Source of the DNA: Flavobacteriaceae bacterium UBA4022
Lineage (GTDB): Bacteria > Bacteroidota > Bacteroidia > Flavobacteriales > Flavobacteriaceae
Assembly: GCA_002384055.1 (NCBI GenBank)
Contig: DGAU01000016.1
Coordinates: 104,615 to 145,367, forward strand
Length of the DNA: 40,753 nt
Direction: 5' to 3'
Positions within the stretch are counted from its first letter, which is position 1; the number at the start of each line of letters is the position of its first letter. Made by a program: the position numbers and the translations under genes. The notes beneath the pieces were generated by a model. It was not told where the DNA came from, made no database searches, and worked only from the letters and a program-made list of their open reading frames with translations. Positions 33,810-40,753 of the stretch are shown here, piece after piece.

Positions 33810-34946
33810 TCAAGATCTGGGTACTAATTTGACAATGCCTTCACCTTCTAGGGCGATATAGATCAAACCGTCAGGGCCTACTTTGACATTACGCACACGC
33901 CCAATATTTTCGGCGATTTTTTCTCTACCAATAACTGTGGTTCCTTTTAATCGAACCAATTCGACGTAAGCGAATTTGAGTGAACCGATCAAGAGTTGAT
34001 TTTTCCATCCAGGGTAACGATCACTGGTGACAAAAGCCATGCCGCAGGGGGCAATGGAAGGCACCCAATAATACTGCGGTTGGGTCATGCCTTGCTCGGT
34101 TGTTTTGTCGGTAATTGGCGAACCACTATAGTTGATGCCGTAGGTAATGATAGGCCATCCGTAGTTGGCTCCTGCTTGAATGACATTGATTTCATCACCT
34201 CCTTTGGGGCCGTGCTCGTGTTCCCAGATCACACCTGTTTCGGGGTGCATGGCCAAGCCTTGTGGATTTCTGTGGCCGTAGGAATAAATGGCTTGTTTGC
34301 GGTCTTCTTGTCCATAAAATGGATTGTCAGTGGGGGTGCTTCCGTCATCATTGAGGCGGTAAATTTTGCCGCCATCTTTGCTGAGGTCTTGAGGAAGTTC
34401 ATCTCTATGATAGCGATCGCCAACAGAAAAAAAGACATGGCCCGCGCGGTCAAAAGCAATGCGCGAGCCAAAATGTGCGCCATCTGGATAGTTTGGAGAG
34501 GCCATATATAGGGTTTCCATGGCGACCAATTCATCACCTTTTAATTGTGCGCGCAGCAGCTTGGTGTTGCCCCCTTCCTCTGGGCCATCACTGGCGCTTA
34601 GGGTCATGTATATCCATCCATTTTCTGCGTAATTTGGATGGAGCGCTATATCTAATAGGCCACCTTGTCCCCAGTTGAATACCTCTGGGGGGTTCGTAAT
34701 TTCTGTTTTGACGCCATCTTTAAAATGAATCAGGCGCCCCTCTTTTTCGGTGATCAAAAGGCTTTGGTCAGGGAGCCAATCCATACCCCATGGGTTTTGG
34801 AGCTCAGGCACAACGGTCTCGATTGTATAAGGCCGGTCATTAGGGATTACTAAGGGGATATCGTCTTGTGCATTGGGATGTTGGCAGGCCAGTAAGCTGC
34901 TCAATAAAATAGTCAATAGTACTTTTGAAAATAAAGGGTGCTTCAT
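33810..34946 (-). CDS. PQQ-dependent sugar dehydrogenase-type lipoprotein
   Basis: This 378-aa exported lipoprotein (signal TILLSSLLAC, C21) is a beta-propeller of the soluble glucose dehydrogenase/YliI family. Markers are WGMDWLPDQSLLITEKEGRL, GLLDIALHPNYAENGWIYMT, YSYGHRNPQGLAMHPETG and the EHEHGPKGGDEINVIQAGAN segment with its paired acidic and His residues, then NYGWPIITYG. Oxidation of an aldose in the periplasm is the family activity, but PQQ synthesis genes are not in the window and the substrate is not known. The start is ATG 34944-34946 (MKHPLFSKVLL). The longer open frame to 35006 runs into the tRNA promoter. It diverges from tRNA-Pro. Confidence 0.88.
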   Translation of the reverse strand: MKHPLFSKVLLTILLSSLLACQHPNAQDDIPLVIPNDRPYTIETVVPELQNPWGMDWLPDQSLLITEKEGRLIHFKDGVKTEITNPPEVFNWGQGGLLDIALHPNYAENGWIYMTLSASDGPEEGGNTKLLRAQLKGDELVAMETLYMASPNYPDGAHFGSRIAFDRAGHVFFSVGDRYHRDELPQDLSKDGGKIYRLNDDGSTPTDNPFYGQEDRKQAIYSYGHRNPQGLAMHPETGVIWEHEHGPKGGDEINVIQAGANYGWPIITYGINYSGSPITDKTTEQGMTQPQYYWVPSIAPCGMAFVTSDRYPGWKNQLLIGSLKFAYVELVRLKGTTVIGREKIAENIGRVRNVKVGPDGLIYIALEGEGIVKLVPRS

Positions 34947-34968
34947 ATGGTAAAAGGTATGAAAAATG

Positions 34969-34998
34969 TTTGAAAAAAAAATAAAAGAAATATCTTTG
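34969..34998 (+). promoter_or_regulatory. Promoter of tRNA-Pro
   Basis: TTTG (34969-34972), an 18-nt spacer and TATCTTTG (34991-34998) fully match the Bacteroidota consensus. The mature tRNA begins 13 nt after the box, consistent with a short 5' leader. Confidence 0.75.
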
Positions 34999-35011
34999 CC
35001 GACCACATATT

Positions 35012-35088
<77 letters not shown>

Positions 35089-35097
35089 ATAAGCAAA

Positions 35098-35124
35098 ATA
35101 AACCCTTGATTATCAAGGGTTTAT
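35098..35124 (+). terminator. Terminator downstream of tRNA-Pro
   Basis: A 12-bp perfect stem (ATAAACCCTTGA, 35098-35109; complement 35113-35124) with a 3-nt loop is followed by ACTTTT. It is placed 12 nt after the tRNA end. Confidence 0.75.
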
Positions 35125-35142
35125 ACTTTTAAAATTATATAT

Positions 35143-35161
35143 GGTCACCATACGGGTCACC
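35143..35161. repeat. Short direct repeat GGTCACC downstream of tRNA-Pro
   Basis: GGTCACC occurs at 35143-35149 and again at 35155-35161, 12 bp apart, just past the tRNA terminator. The 35125-35306 stretch around it is very AT-rich and holds no gene I can support. The position and repeat suggest a possible recombinase arm or attachment-site remnant, which is inference. Confidence 0.4.
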
Positions 35162-35306
35162 AAATTCATATTTTCATATATTTTATATTAGGAAAATGTC
35201 CCTTCTTCTCAAAAAACTATAAAAATAACAAGAAAGAGTCTTCTTTGTTTCTGCCCAACCGAAACAGCCAAAAAAAAGAAATTTTACACCAGATTAAAAT
35301 CTCTTT

Positions 35307-36086
35307 TTAGAAATCTGAATAATCTGTGGGGTAAAGTAATCGGGTATCGTTTTTGGATACGGTATTCTGATACTCCTCCATATTCTTCATTTCAACCCAT
35401 TTATAATCGGATACAAAAGATTTCCAATTGGAGTCTCTTTTTTCAAAATTTTCGTGCGTGGTCATATAGACCAGGTTTGGCATATTGGCACCAACGATAG
35501 TTTCAGCATAGAAAATAGCATTGAACCCCAATCTTGTAAAAATGTCCATTTCACCTGAGTTGAACATCTTCACTTTCTGCTTGTAAAGCCTTTCTGTAGG
35601 CCCCTCATAGCTCCTATATTCATAGATTCTGTCTTTCTTTGGACCAGTGAGATTAGATTCTATGAATTTCGGTTGGCCAGTCATAGCCTGTAAAACCGAA
35701 GTTTCTACTCGTTTGTATGGAGGGTGATTAAAAGTTGCCTGTATGTAGGCCGATCCTGCATCTTGATACGTTTGGTCTTTTAAAAGTTTTGATTCCATCA
35801 TCAAAAACTTCTTCATGGATTTGAATGGAGTTAACACATAGATTTTTTTACCAGCATCAGATTGCGATGCAATTGGTTTAAAAACGCCAACAGCTTCAAT
35901 GCCTTGCTTGTGAGCTGCAGGGAGATATGCTTTTTCCAAATAGCTATCCAACATGGCCTCTTGACTGTCATTTTCAATATGATAGATTTTTAATTCGTAG
36001 ATATCTCTTTTTTGAGCAAATACACTAAAACTCAAAAACAAAGAGCATACCAAACAAAGCAGTGATAGGTTATTAATACGTTTCAT
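35307..36086 (-). CDS. Secreted NIPSNAP-family protein
   Basis: This 259-aa exported protein has a signal peptide (MKRINNLSLLCLVCSLFLSF, cleavage after FAQ) and two NIPSNAP-type ferredoxin-like halves. The first begins IYELKIYHIENDSQEAMLDS, the second IYEYRSYEGPTERLYKQKVK, followed by VYMTTHENFEKRDSNWKSF. Proteins of this kind are common in Bacteroidota, but their function is not established. The start is ATG 36084-36086, which gives a clean signal peptide; the longer frame to 36110 adds nothing recognisable. The gene is visibly AT-richer than the core genes around it. It lies between tRNA-Pro and a decayed methyltransferase fragment, which points to acquisition by transfer. Confidence 0.85.
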   Translation of the reverse strand: MKRINNLSLLCLVCSLFLSFSVFAQKRDIYELKIYHIENDSQEAMLDSYLEKAYLPAAHKQGIEAVGVFKPIASQSDAGKKIYVLTPFKSMKKFLMMESKLLKDQTYQDAGSAYIQATFNHPPYKRVETSVLQAMTGQPKFIESNLTGPKKDRIYEYRSYEGPTERLYKQKVKMFNSGEMDIFTRLGFNAIFYAETIVGANMPNLVYMTTHENFEKRDSNWKSFVSDYKWVEMKNMEEYQNTVSKNDTRLLYPTDYSDF

Positions 36087-36099
36087 TTTTTTCTGGTGA

Positions 36100-36255
36100 A
36101 GGTTAATCAATCAAAAATACAGTATCAATTGGAGCAAAACTAATCCTAAACCCTCCTCCTCCAAAACTAACCTTACGCCGTCTTATGAGTTTATCTTTTA
36201 TTTAGTGAAGCGCAAAGACTATGTGTATAATCCCACTTTAACCGAAGCGCAATAA
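36100..36255 (+). pseudogene. Remnant of an N4/N6 DNA methyltransferase
   Basis: An open stretch of 51 codons with no start codon at its beginning runs to TAA at 36253-36255. Its translation contains INWSKTNPKPSSSKTNLTPS, then YEFIFYLVKRKDYVYNPTLT. This pattern (W-x-K-x-N-P-x-P-S-S-x-K-x-x-L-T-x-S-Y-E-x-I-F-x-x-x-K) is the segment after the DPPY motif in beta-class DNA methyltransferases (N6_N4_Mtase). The catalytic (D/S)PP(Y/W) motif, the SAM-binding FxGxG and the rest of the protein are absent. To the left the NIPSNAP gene starts on the other strand, and to the right the GH130 gene ends. So this is an internal scrap of a former restriction-modification or orphan methylase gene. Confidence 0.72.
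36112..36119 (-). promoter_or_regulatory. Possible -7 box of the NIPSNAP gene
   Basis: The minus strand reads TATTTTTG, matching TAnnTTTG, 25 nt before the ATG. A TTTG at 36135-36138 is 15 nt further upstream, slightly short for a -33 element. It lies within the methyltransferase remnant, so the promoter may have arisen from that sequence. Confidence 0.4.
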
Positions 36256-36265
36256 TGTATTTCAA

Positions 36266-37432
36266 TTAAAGATTTCCTAGCGCGCCTTTATATACAGCAA
36301 CCGCTATTTTGGAATCGGCAGTGCCATAATAAAGGAACCATTTTTCTTTAAAATAGACCAAGCCTTCGACAAAACAAACCTCATTGACCTCGCCCATTTT
36401 TTCGTAGTCTTTATCTGGTCGGATAAAACTCTGCGTGGTGCGATCGATTTGGCGATAGGGGTGGTCTTTGTCAAACAAAGCCTGCCCAGCTGAGTAAGTG
36501 AATTTAGGGATCGAGGGGTCATTGAAATTTTCGGCATTACTGCCGTTGTAGATCAGTAGGATGCCTTGCTCGGTTACCATAGCATAGGGTCCTGGCTCCA
36601 CAAGTCGGCTATCAAAGTAACCCATACGCGGATGCAGAACAGAAATCATTTTTTGGGACTCGCTATTTTCGGCTACAGTCCATTGGATCAAGTCTTCAGA
36701 ATAGGCCATAAAAATATCGGTATCCCCAAAGTAAAGCCAATACAGGCCGTCGATTCGCTTGGCTACCATCTTGTGGTCTTGTAATTCACTGACAATTGCT
36801 CCGGCTTTTGACCAAAGGTCTTTATATTTCTCTTGCTTAATGACCAAGCCATGTTTGACCCAAGTGACTAAGTCTGTAGACGAGGCAATACTGAGTCGCG
36901 CTGTTTTGCCATCGTAGGCTGTATAGGTCATGATATAATCCCCAGCATCACTTTGGACAATTCTGGGATCTTCGACTCCATCAAAATAACAGAAATAGCA
37001 ATCTTCAGGATCGATTTGATCTGTCAAGTCTTTTTTAAAATTCCATTCATATGGTTTCATTGCATCCTGGTCCGGATAAAAAATAGGCTCCGGATTTTTT
37101 TCAAAATGCAGGCCATCGGTGCTTATGGCCATGCCAATACGAGACGTCCCTAGGGTATCCTGAGCACGGTAAAGCAAAAAAACGCTGTCGTTCCTTACCA
37201 CCGCGGTAGGGTTTAAGACATTTCTTTGTTCCCATTTGACGATTTGCCCTGTGATAGGGTCCGTAAAGGTTAAGTCGGGACTTGGGCGCAAAATAGGATT
37301 GATCGAGTCAACCTTTTCAAAATAGGGAAAGGCCCATTCTTTCTGGTCTGGATCTAAAGATAAAGGCGCAGATTGAGGTGATTGGCAACTCGTTATCAAT
37401 ACGGCAATCAATATGGATAGGATGGGTTTCAT
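36266..37432 (-). CDS. GH130-family glycosidase/phosphorylase lipoprotein
   Basis: This 388-aa lipoprotein (signal ending LITSC, C16) has the five-bladed propeller of glycoside hydrolase family 130. Landmarks are RNVLNPTAVVRNDSVFLLYR (71-89), RIGMAISTDGLHFEKNPEPI, the GVEDPRIV motif (D155 is the likely general acid), GYFDSRLVEPGPYAM and LFDKDHPYRQIDRTTQSFIR. It ends with EVCFVEGLVYFKEKWFLYYG. Family members phosphorolyse or hydrolyse beta-mannosides. A lipoprotein location argues for extracytoplasmic hydrolysis rather than phosphorolysis, but this is inference. There is no SusC/SusD pair or other glycan gene next to it. It is flanked by the methyltransferase remnant and, 143 nt upstream, by the S41 protease gene. 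Such proteins are sometimes labelled 'pesticidal protein'; I see no support for that. Confidence 0.88.
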   Translation of the reverse strand: MKPILSILIAVLITSCQSPQSAPLSLDPDQKEWAFPYFEKVDSINPILRPSPDLTFTDPITGQIVKWEQRNVLNPTAVVRNDSVFLLYRAQDTLGTSRIGMAISTDGLHFEKNPEPIFYPDQDAMKPYEWNFKKDLTDQIDPEDCYFCYFDGVEDPRIVQSDAGDYIMTYTAYDGKTARLSIASSTDLVTWVKHGLVIKQEKYKDLWSKAGAIVSELQDHKMVAKRIDGLYWLYFGDTDIFMAYSEDLIQWTVAENSESQKMISVLHPRMGYFDSRLVEPGPYAMVTEQGILLIYNGSNAENFNDPSIPKFTYSAGQALFDKDHPYRQIDRTTQSFIRPDKDYEKMGEVNEVCFVEGLVYFKEKWFLYYGTADSKIAVAVYKGALGNL

Positions 37433-37575
37433 GGGCTCGGCTTTAATTTAATTTCCTTTGCACTATGACAGCACTTTTGCTGCTCTGGTGTGATTGATTA
37501 ACAAGGTATTGGTTTGGAGGCGAACCTTGGAATTAATGTCGGTCAATTTTTAAGGCTGCGGAAATGATAAGACCA

Positions 37576-38991
37576 CTAGCGGTACATCAGAGCGTTCCAC
37601 GGGTCGTCAGTACGCGTGTATTCACGAGCCGAAGAAGTCCGCTGCTGTGGCTGGGGAATACCCGTAATTTCAGCAATGGCCTGGGCCAAAAGTGGTTCGC
37701 TGAGCGTACCAAGCATGCCGAGATTGTCAAAGCTTTCAGATAATTCAATATCAGGAACCAACCCGTCGGCATAGTCCGTAACGCCTGCAGCATTGAGTGT
37801 TTTGAATACCAAAGGCAACATGGCATAACGATGACCGGTATTGGCCAGACTTCGGGTAAATGAAGGGGCTGGTGCGTCATAAAGCAAAAAGGAAGCCTGA
37901 AACTTACCGCGGGTTGCTGTACCAATTTGAACGACCTCTATATAAGGTGTAAGCCCATTAATGACGAGTTCACTGGCCGAGGCTGTACTGGGCGAAGTCA
38001 ATACGTAAACTCGGTTTAGTCCCAAAGTGTTTAGTGCAGTACCATTGTCCATTTGGTTCACAAAAAGACCTGGCGAGGCATATACTTGCTGGCGGTCACT
38101 GTTCCATTGCTCATTATAAAAGATTTGACCATTAAATTGGCCCGTAATCATGCCTGAGAGATAGGTCGCTGTTTTGACCGATCCACCACCATTGTAGCGC
38201 AAATCCAAAACTAAGTCGCTGATGCCTTGCGCCGCAAAATCAGCAAAAACATTATTGAGCGCCTGGTCAAATTCATTGGTAAAGGCATTGTACATCAAAT
38301 AGCCAATTTTTTGACCATTTATTTCTAGGACTTGGCGCAACTGAATTGGGTTCTGTGTTTGCTGGGTCTTGACTAAGGATGTTGTTGCACCTGTGGGCGA
38401 AACAGTTATGCCATCATAGGTGGCCCAGCTCAGGGTATAGCTGTCGGTATCTAATAAGTCTGTGTAGTTGGTGTCGCTCAGTTGGACCCCGTCAACACTG
38501 CTGAAGATCATCCCTCTAACGACCTCTTGCTGCGCGGCATCGCTATTGGGCAGCACGTAGCGCACATAGCCAAACACGCGGGAGGCATCATTGGGATAGT
38601 AAACTAACCCATAGATCATACCATTGGTCAGGCGCACGCCAGATAAAGCATTTTCCAAATCGAGATAATCATCCACAAGAATACTGAAGGGGTCTTGGTT
38701 GCTCTTGAGTCCAGCAAAACAATCTTCTGGCGTCAAAAAATCTGCCAAAAAATCACGACGCTCTTGTTCACTAGCGAAGGCATTATCTTGAAGCGCAGGA
38801 ATGTCCGCTTTATAAAGGTAAAAATAGTTTAAACCACGCCAGATGAATTCGTTGATATCGGTGGTAGAAGAGGCTACAAAATTATCGTCTTGATCCTCAA
38901 AGCATGATTGCATCAGGGCACCTGAAAGCAGAAAAATCATCAAAATGATTGCTTTTCTAAAGCCGTTAAGTGTTTGCCATGTGCTGTTCAT
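37576..38991 (-). CDS. S41-family (C-terminal processing-type) protease lipoprotein
   Basis: This 471-aa lipoprotein (signal IILMIFLLSGALMQSC, C30) has an N-terminal helical region (about 45-95), a PDZ-like segment (about 125-190; RGMIFSSVDGVQLSDTNYTD) and a C-terminal S41 core. The core shows GISDLVLDLRYNGGGSVKTA (about 256-275), LTSPSTASASELVINGL with the likely nucleophile S338, and GTATRGKFQAS with the likely general-base lysine K363. The 25-residue Ser-Lys spacing equals that of E. coli Tsp. It is anchored on the outside of a membrane and presumably cleaves envelope proteins; targets are unknown. It starts 12 nt after the purB stop, so it may be read from the purB promoter. Confidence 0.9.
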   Translation of the reverse strand: MNSTWQTLNGFRKAIILMIFLLSGALMQSCFEDQDDNFVASSTTDINEFIWRGLNYFYLYKADIPALQDNAFASEQERRDFLADFLTPEDCFAGLKSNQDPFSILVDDYLDLENALSGVRLTNGMIYGLVYYPNDASRVFGYVRYVLPNSDAAQQEVVRGMIFSSVDGVQLSDTNYTDLLDTDSYTLSWATYDGITVSPTGATTSLVKTQQTQNPIQLRQVLEINGQKIGYLMYNAFTNEFDQALNNVFADFAAQGISDLVLDLRYNGGGSVKTATYLSGMITGQFNGQIFYNEQWNSDRQQVYASPGLFVNQMDNGTALNTLGLNRVYVLTSPSTASASELVINGLTPYIEVVQIGTATRGKFQASFLLYDAPAPSFTRSLANTGHRYAMLPLVFKTLNAAGVTDYADGLVPDIELSESFDNLGMLGTLSEPLLAQAIAEITGIPQPQQRTSSAREYTRTDDPWNALMYR

Positions 38992-39003
38992 TGAGCGGGT
39001 TGT

Positions 39004-40347
39004 TTAAATACCGGTATAATTACTAGGGGTAATGGATCTCATTTCGGCCTTAATGGTATCACTCACTGCGAGTTCTTCAATAAAGTCTTTAATGGTGGTT
39101 TCGGTAATGGCTTGGTTGGTGCGCGTGAGTCCTTTGAGTGCTTCATACGGATTGGGATAACCTTCACGGCGCAATATAGTTTGAAGGGCTTCGGCCACAA
39201 CGGCCCAGTTTTTTTCTAGGTCTTGAGCAAGCTTATCCGCATTGAGCAAGAGTTTGCTTAGGCCTTTTTGAGTTGCTGAGAATCCAATAAGGGTATGCCC
39301 TAAGGGCACGCCAATATTCCGCAAAACCGTGCTATCGGTGAGGTCTCTTTGGAGGCGACTAATCGGTAATTTTTCCGATAAATGAGCGAATAAGGCGTTG
39401 GCAATTCCTAGATTTCCTTCGCTATTTTCAAAATCAATAGGATTGACTTTGTGAGGCATGGCGGAAGACCCGATTTCTCCTGCTTTAATTTTTTGTTTGA
39501 AGTAATCCATCGACACATAGGTCCAGATATCTCTATCGAGATCAATCAATATGGTATTGATCCTTTTGAGTTGGTCAAAAAGCCCCGCCATATGATCGTA
39601 ATGTTCGATTTGCGTGGTCGGAAATGAGTGATAAAGCCCAAGGGTTTTTTCTACAAAATCCTGACCGAATTTTTGCCAACCGATTGCGGGAAAGGCCACA
39701 TGATGGGCGTTAAAATTACCGGTGGCGCCACCAAATTTGGCAGCATGCTTGATTTGGTTCAATCCTTCGATTTGTTGATCCAAACGGGTTACGAAGACCG
39801 CGATTTCCTTGCCCAGTCGGGTAGGAGACGCAGGTTGGCCATGGGTGCGCGCCAACATCGGAATCTGTGCCCAATCTTGAGATAAACCGTGTAACTGATC
39901 ACGCAGTCCTTGGAGAGCTGGGGTATAGACTTTATCGACAGCCCCTTTAAGACTTAAAGGGATAGCGGTATTGTTGATGTCTTGTGAGGTCAGGCCAAAA
40001 TGAATGAATTCTTTATGATCCTGGAGTCCAAGGCGCTCGAACTGTTCTTTGATAAAGTATTCAACTGCTTTGACATCATGATTGGTCGTGTGCTCGATGT
40101 CTTTGATGGCTTGGGCGTCATCGGTCGAAAATTCGTGATAAATATTGCGCAAGGCCGGTATCATGGCGTGATCAAAATCAGCCAACTGCGGTAAAGGGAG
40201 TTCGGCTAAAGCAATAAAATATTCTATTTCGACTTGGACCCGATATTTGATCAGGGCCTCTTCCGAAAAGAATGGAACAAGTGCTTTTGTTTTGGCGGCG
40301 TAGCGCCCATCGATTGGAGAAATGGCTTGTAAACGAGACTGCGACAT
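39004..40347 (-). CDS. purB: Adenylosuccinate lyase
   Basis: Cytoplasmic enzyme acting twice in purine synthesis: SAICAR to AICAR, and adenylosuccinate to AMP. The 447-aa length is standard for the long (E. coli-like) form. It starts MSQSRLQAISPIDGRYAAKT. Other marks are TTNHDVKAVEYFIK, FGLTSQDINNTAIPLSL, ARTHGQPASPTRLGKE and the superfamily signature GSSAMPHKVNPIDFEN, which holds the mobile loop with the catalytic serine. The start is ATG 40345-40347; the 10 extra upstream codons of the open frame overlap the leader. It is probably the first gene of a two-gene unit with the S41 protease. Confidence 0.97.
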   Translation of the reverse strand: MSQSRLQAISPIDGRYAAKTKALVPFFSEEALIKYRVQVEIEYFIALAELPLPQLADFDHAMIPALRNIYHEFSTDDAQAIKDIEHTTNHDVKAVEYFIKEQFERLGLQDHKEFIHFGLTSQDINNTAIPLSLKGAVDKVYTPALQGLRDQLHGLSQDWAQIPMLARTHGQPASPTRLGKEIAVFVTRLDQQIEGLNQIKHAAKFGGATGNFNAHHVAFPAIGWQKFGQDFVEKTLGLYHSFPTTQIEHYDHMAGLFDQLKRINTILIDLDRDIWTYVSMDYFKQKIKAGEIGSSAMPHKVNPIDFENSEGNLGIANALFAHLSEKLPISRLQRDLTDSTVLRNIGVPLGHTLIGFSATQKGLSKLLLNADKLAQDLEKNWAVVAEALQTILRREGYPNPYEALKGLTRTNQAITETTIKDFIEELAVSDTIKAEMRSITPSNYTGI

Positions 40348-40366
40348 AGTGACATTTTTCAAAAAG

Positions 40367-40374
40367 CAAAGATA
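40367..40374 (-). promoter_or_regulatory. -7 box of purB
   Basis: The minus strand reads TATCTTTG, a full TAnnTTTG match, 19 nt before the purB ATG. The -33 region has only a T-rich stretch. Confidence 0.55.
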
Positions 40375-40383
40375 CATAACCCT

Positions 40384-40521
40384 ATGGAGTTAGCCATTGA
40401 AAAAGACGACTTTTCATGCGATTATCGCGCGGGGTCTTTAGGGCTGGTTGCCGTGTTTTCAAGCTGTTTTTTCCTCGGACTTGGAAGTCAGATGATCCGC
40501 CTAATTGAGGAACTTCTATAG
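40384..40521 (+). CDS. Possible 45-aa membrane peptide upstream of purB
   Basis: A plus-strand frame begins at ATG 40384 and ends at TAG 40519-40521. It starts MELAIEKDDFSCDYRAG, followed by a hydrophobic stretch LGLVAVFSSCFFLGLG and a short amphipathic end MIRLIEELL. The shape fits a small single-span membrane protein, but no promoter or family is recognised and it overlaps the purB promoter region. A second short frame (40553-40636, ENYDIFIKNDAPGFFLKSDS) follows out of phase, so an eroded gene is another reading. Apart from these frames I see nothing in 40378-40718. Confidence 0.22.
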   Translation: MELAIEKDDFSCDYRAGSLGLVAVFSSCFFLGLGSQMIRLIEELL

Positions 40522-40718
40522 TTGAAGTGGACCAAAAGACCGGGTTTTTATATTGACTGAAAATTATGATATCTTTATCAAGAACGACGCGCCTGGGTTT
40601 TTTTTAAAATCAGATAGCGGTGGAGTTCTCTAAGTTGAATAAAGCCTATAAGATATAGCGCCCGATAATTCACGACTTGAAACTGAATCATAAAACAAAA
40701 CTTAACATAACAGAACAA

Positions 40719-40753
40719 ATGTCACACGTAAAAAAAAGCATCTATGCCATTTT
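40719..40753 (+). CDS. Start of a plus-strand gene cut by the window edge
   Basis: An ATG at 40719 opens MSHVKKSIYAI and runs off the end of the window. The basic start followed by the beginning of a hydrophobic stretch would fit a signal peptide. It is preceded by an A-rich leader as is common in this group, and an in-frame TAG lies about 70 nt upstream. Only 11 codons are visible, so no function can be given. Confidence 0.4.
   Translation, partial: MSHVKKSIYAI

Noticed and set aside
34947..35006. N-terminal extension of the PQQ-dehydrogenase lipoprotein
   Set aside because: The extension would bury the lipoprotein signal and overlap the tRNA promoter; MKHPLFSKVLL gives a proper signal peptide.
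35307..37432. Complete restriction-modification or defence system
   Set aside because: Only a 51-codon methyltransferase scrap is present; the flanking intact genes encode NIPSNAP and GH130 proteins, with no nuclease, integrase or transposase.
37500..37531. Imperfect inverted repeat CAAGGT...ACCTTG downstream of the S41 gene
   Set aside because: Only 6 bp pair with a 16-nt loop and no U-tract follows, so it is too weak to call a terminator.

Overview
The window is chromosomal DNA from a member of the Bacteroidota, almost certainly family Flavobacteriaceae. The evidence is a gliding-motility lipoprotein gene (gldI), -7 boxes of the type TAnnTTTG, a signal peptidase I with a Bacteroidota-type N-terminal extension, many lipoproteins and secreted proteins, and gene neighbourhoods typical of flavobacteria (RSH/Fur/purA, ribH/small membrane protein/mutL, parA/parB/DUF5683/dapB/lepB/wbqC). 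Base composition looks mid-40s % GC by eye. Genes are densely packed, often with 1-14 nt overlaps. Most of the window is core genome.

Layout. 1-4.3 kb (minus): purA (cut by the window edge), a Fur-family regulator, a bifunctional (p)ppGpp synthetase/hydrolase and a SpoU/TrmH-type RNA methyltransferase. 4.4-8.6 kb (minus): two secreted amidohydrolase-family proteins carrying three amidohydrolase-like units, of which only one keeps the metal ligands. 8.7-11.3 kb: a DUF3810 membrane metallopeptidase-like gene divergent from pepD; pepD ends at a symmetric bidirectional terminator. 11.4-14.1 kb (minus): a lipoprotein fusing cyclophilin and FKBP, gldI, and an NrnA-type DHH phosphoesterase. This gene group diverges from ndk through back-to-back promoters. 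14.6-16.1 kb (minus): a DUF721 gene and recF. 16.2-22.4 kb (plus): TPR membrane protein, ribH, small membrane protein, mutL, two rhomboid proteases, and an endonuclease/exonuclease/phosphatase-family protein.

22.4-27.7 kb (minus): parA, parB, DUF5683, dapB, lepB, wbqC. 27.8-33.7 kb (minus): uridine kinase, FtsB/DivIC-like protein, methylmalonyl-CoA mutase small subunit, an unknown lipoprotein, the mutase large subunit, and a 2,4-dienoyl-CoA reductase-like SDR. This group links odd-chain acid/propionyl-CoA and unsaturated fatty-acid breakdown. A PQQ-dependent sugar dehydrogenase lipoprotein lies divergent from tRNA-Pro(GGG).

35.1-37.5 kb is the only stretch that looks accessory. Downstream of tRNA-Pro there is a terminator, a short direct repeat, an AT-richer NIPSNAP-family gene, a 51-codon remnant of an N4/N6 DNA methyltransferase on the opposite strand, and a GH130 lipoprotein. 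The remnant is the most informative unexpected observation: it suggests that a restriction-modification or mobile module was once here and decayed. The window closes with an S41 protease lipoprotein and purB (minus), then about 340 bp with no firm gene, and the first codons of a plus-strand gene at the edge. I did not find a complete new defence, CRISPR, phage or secretion system.
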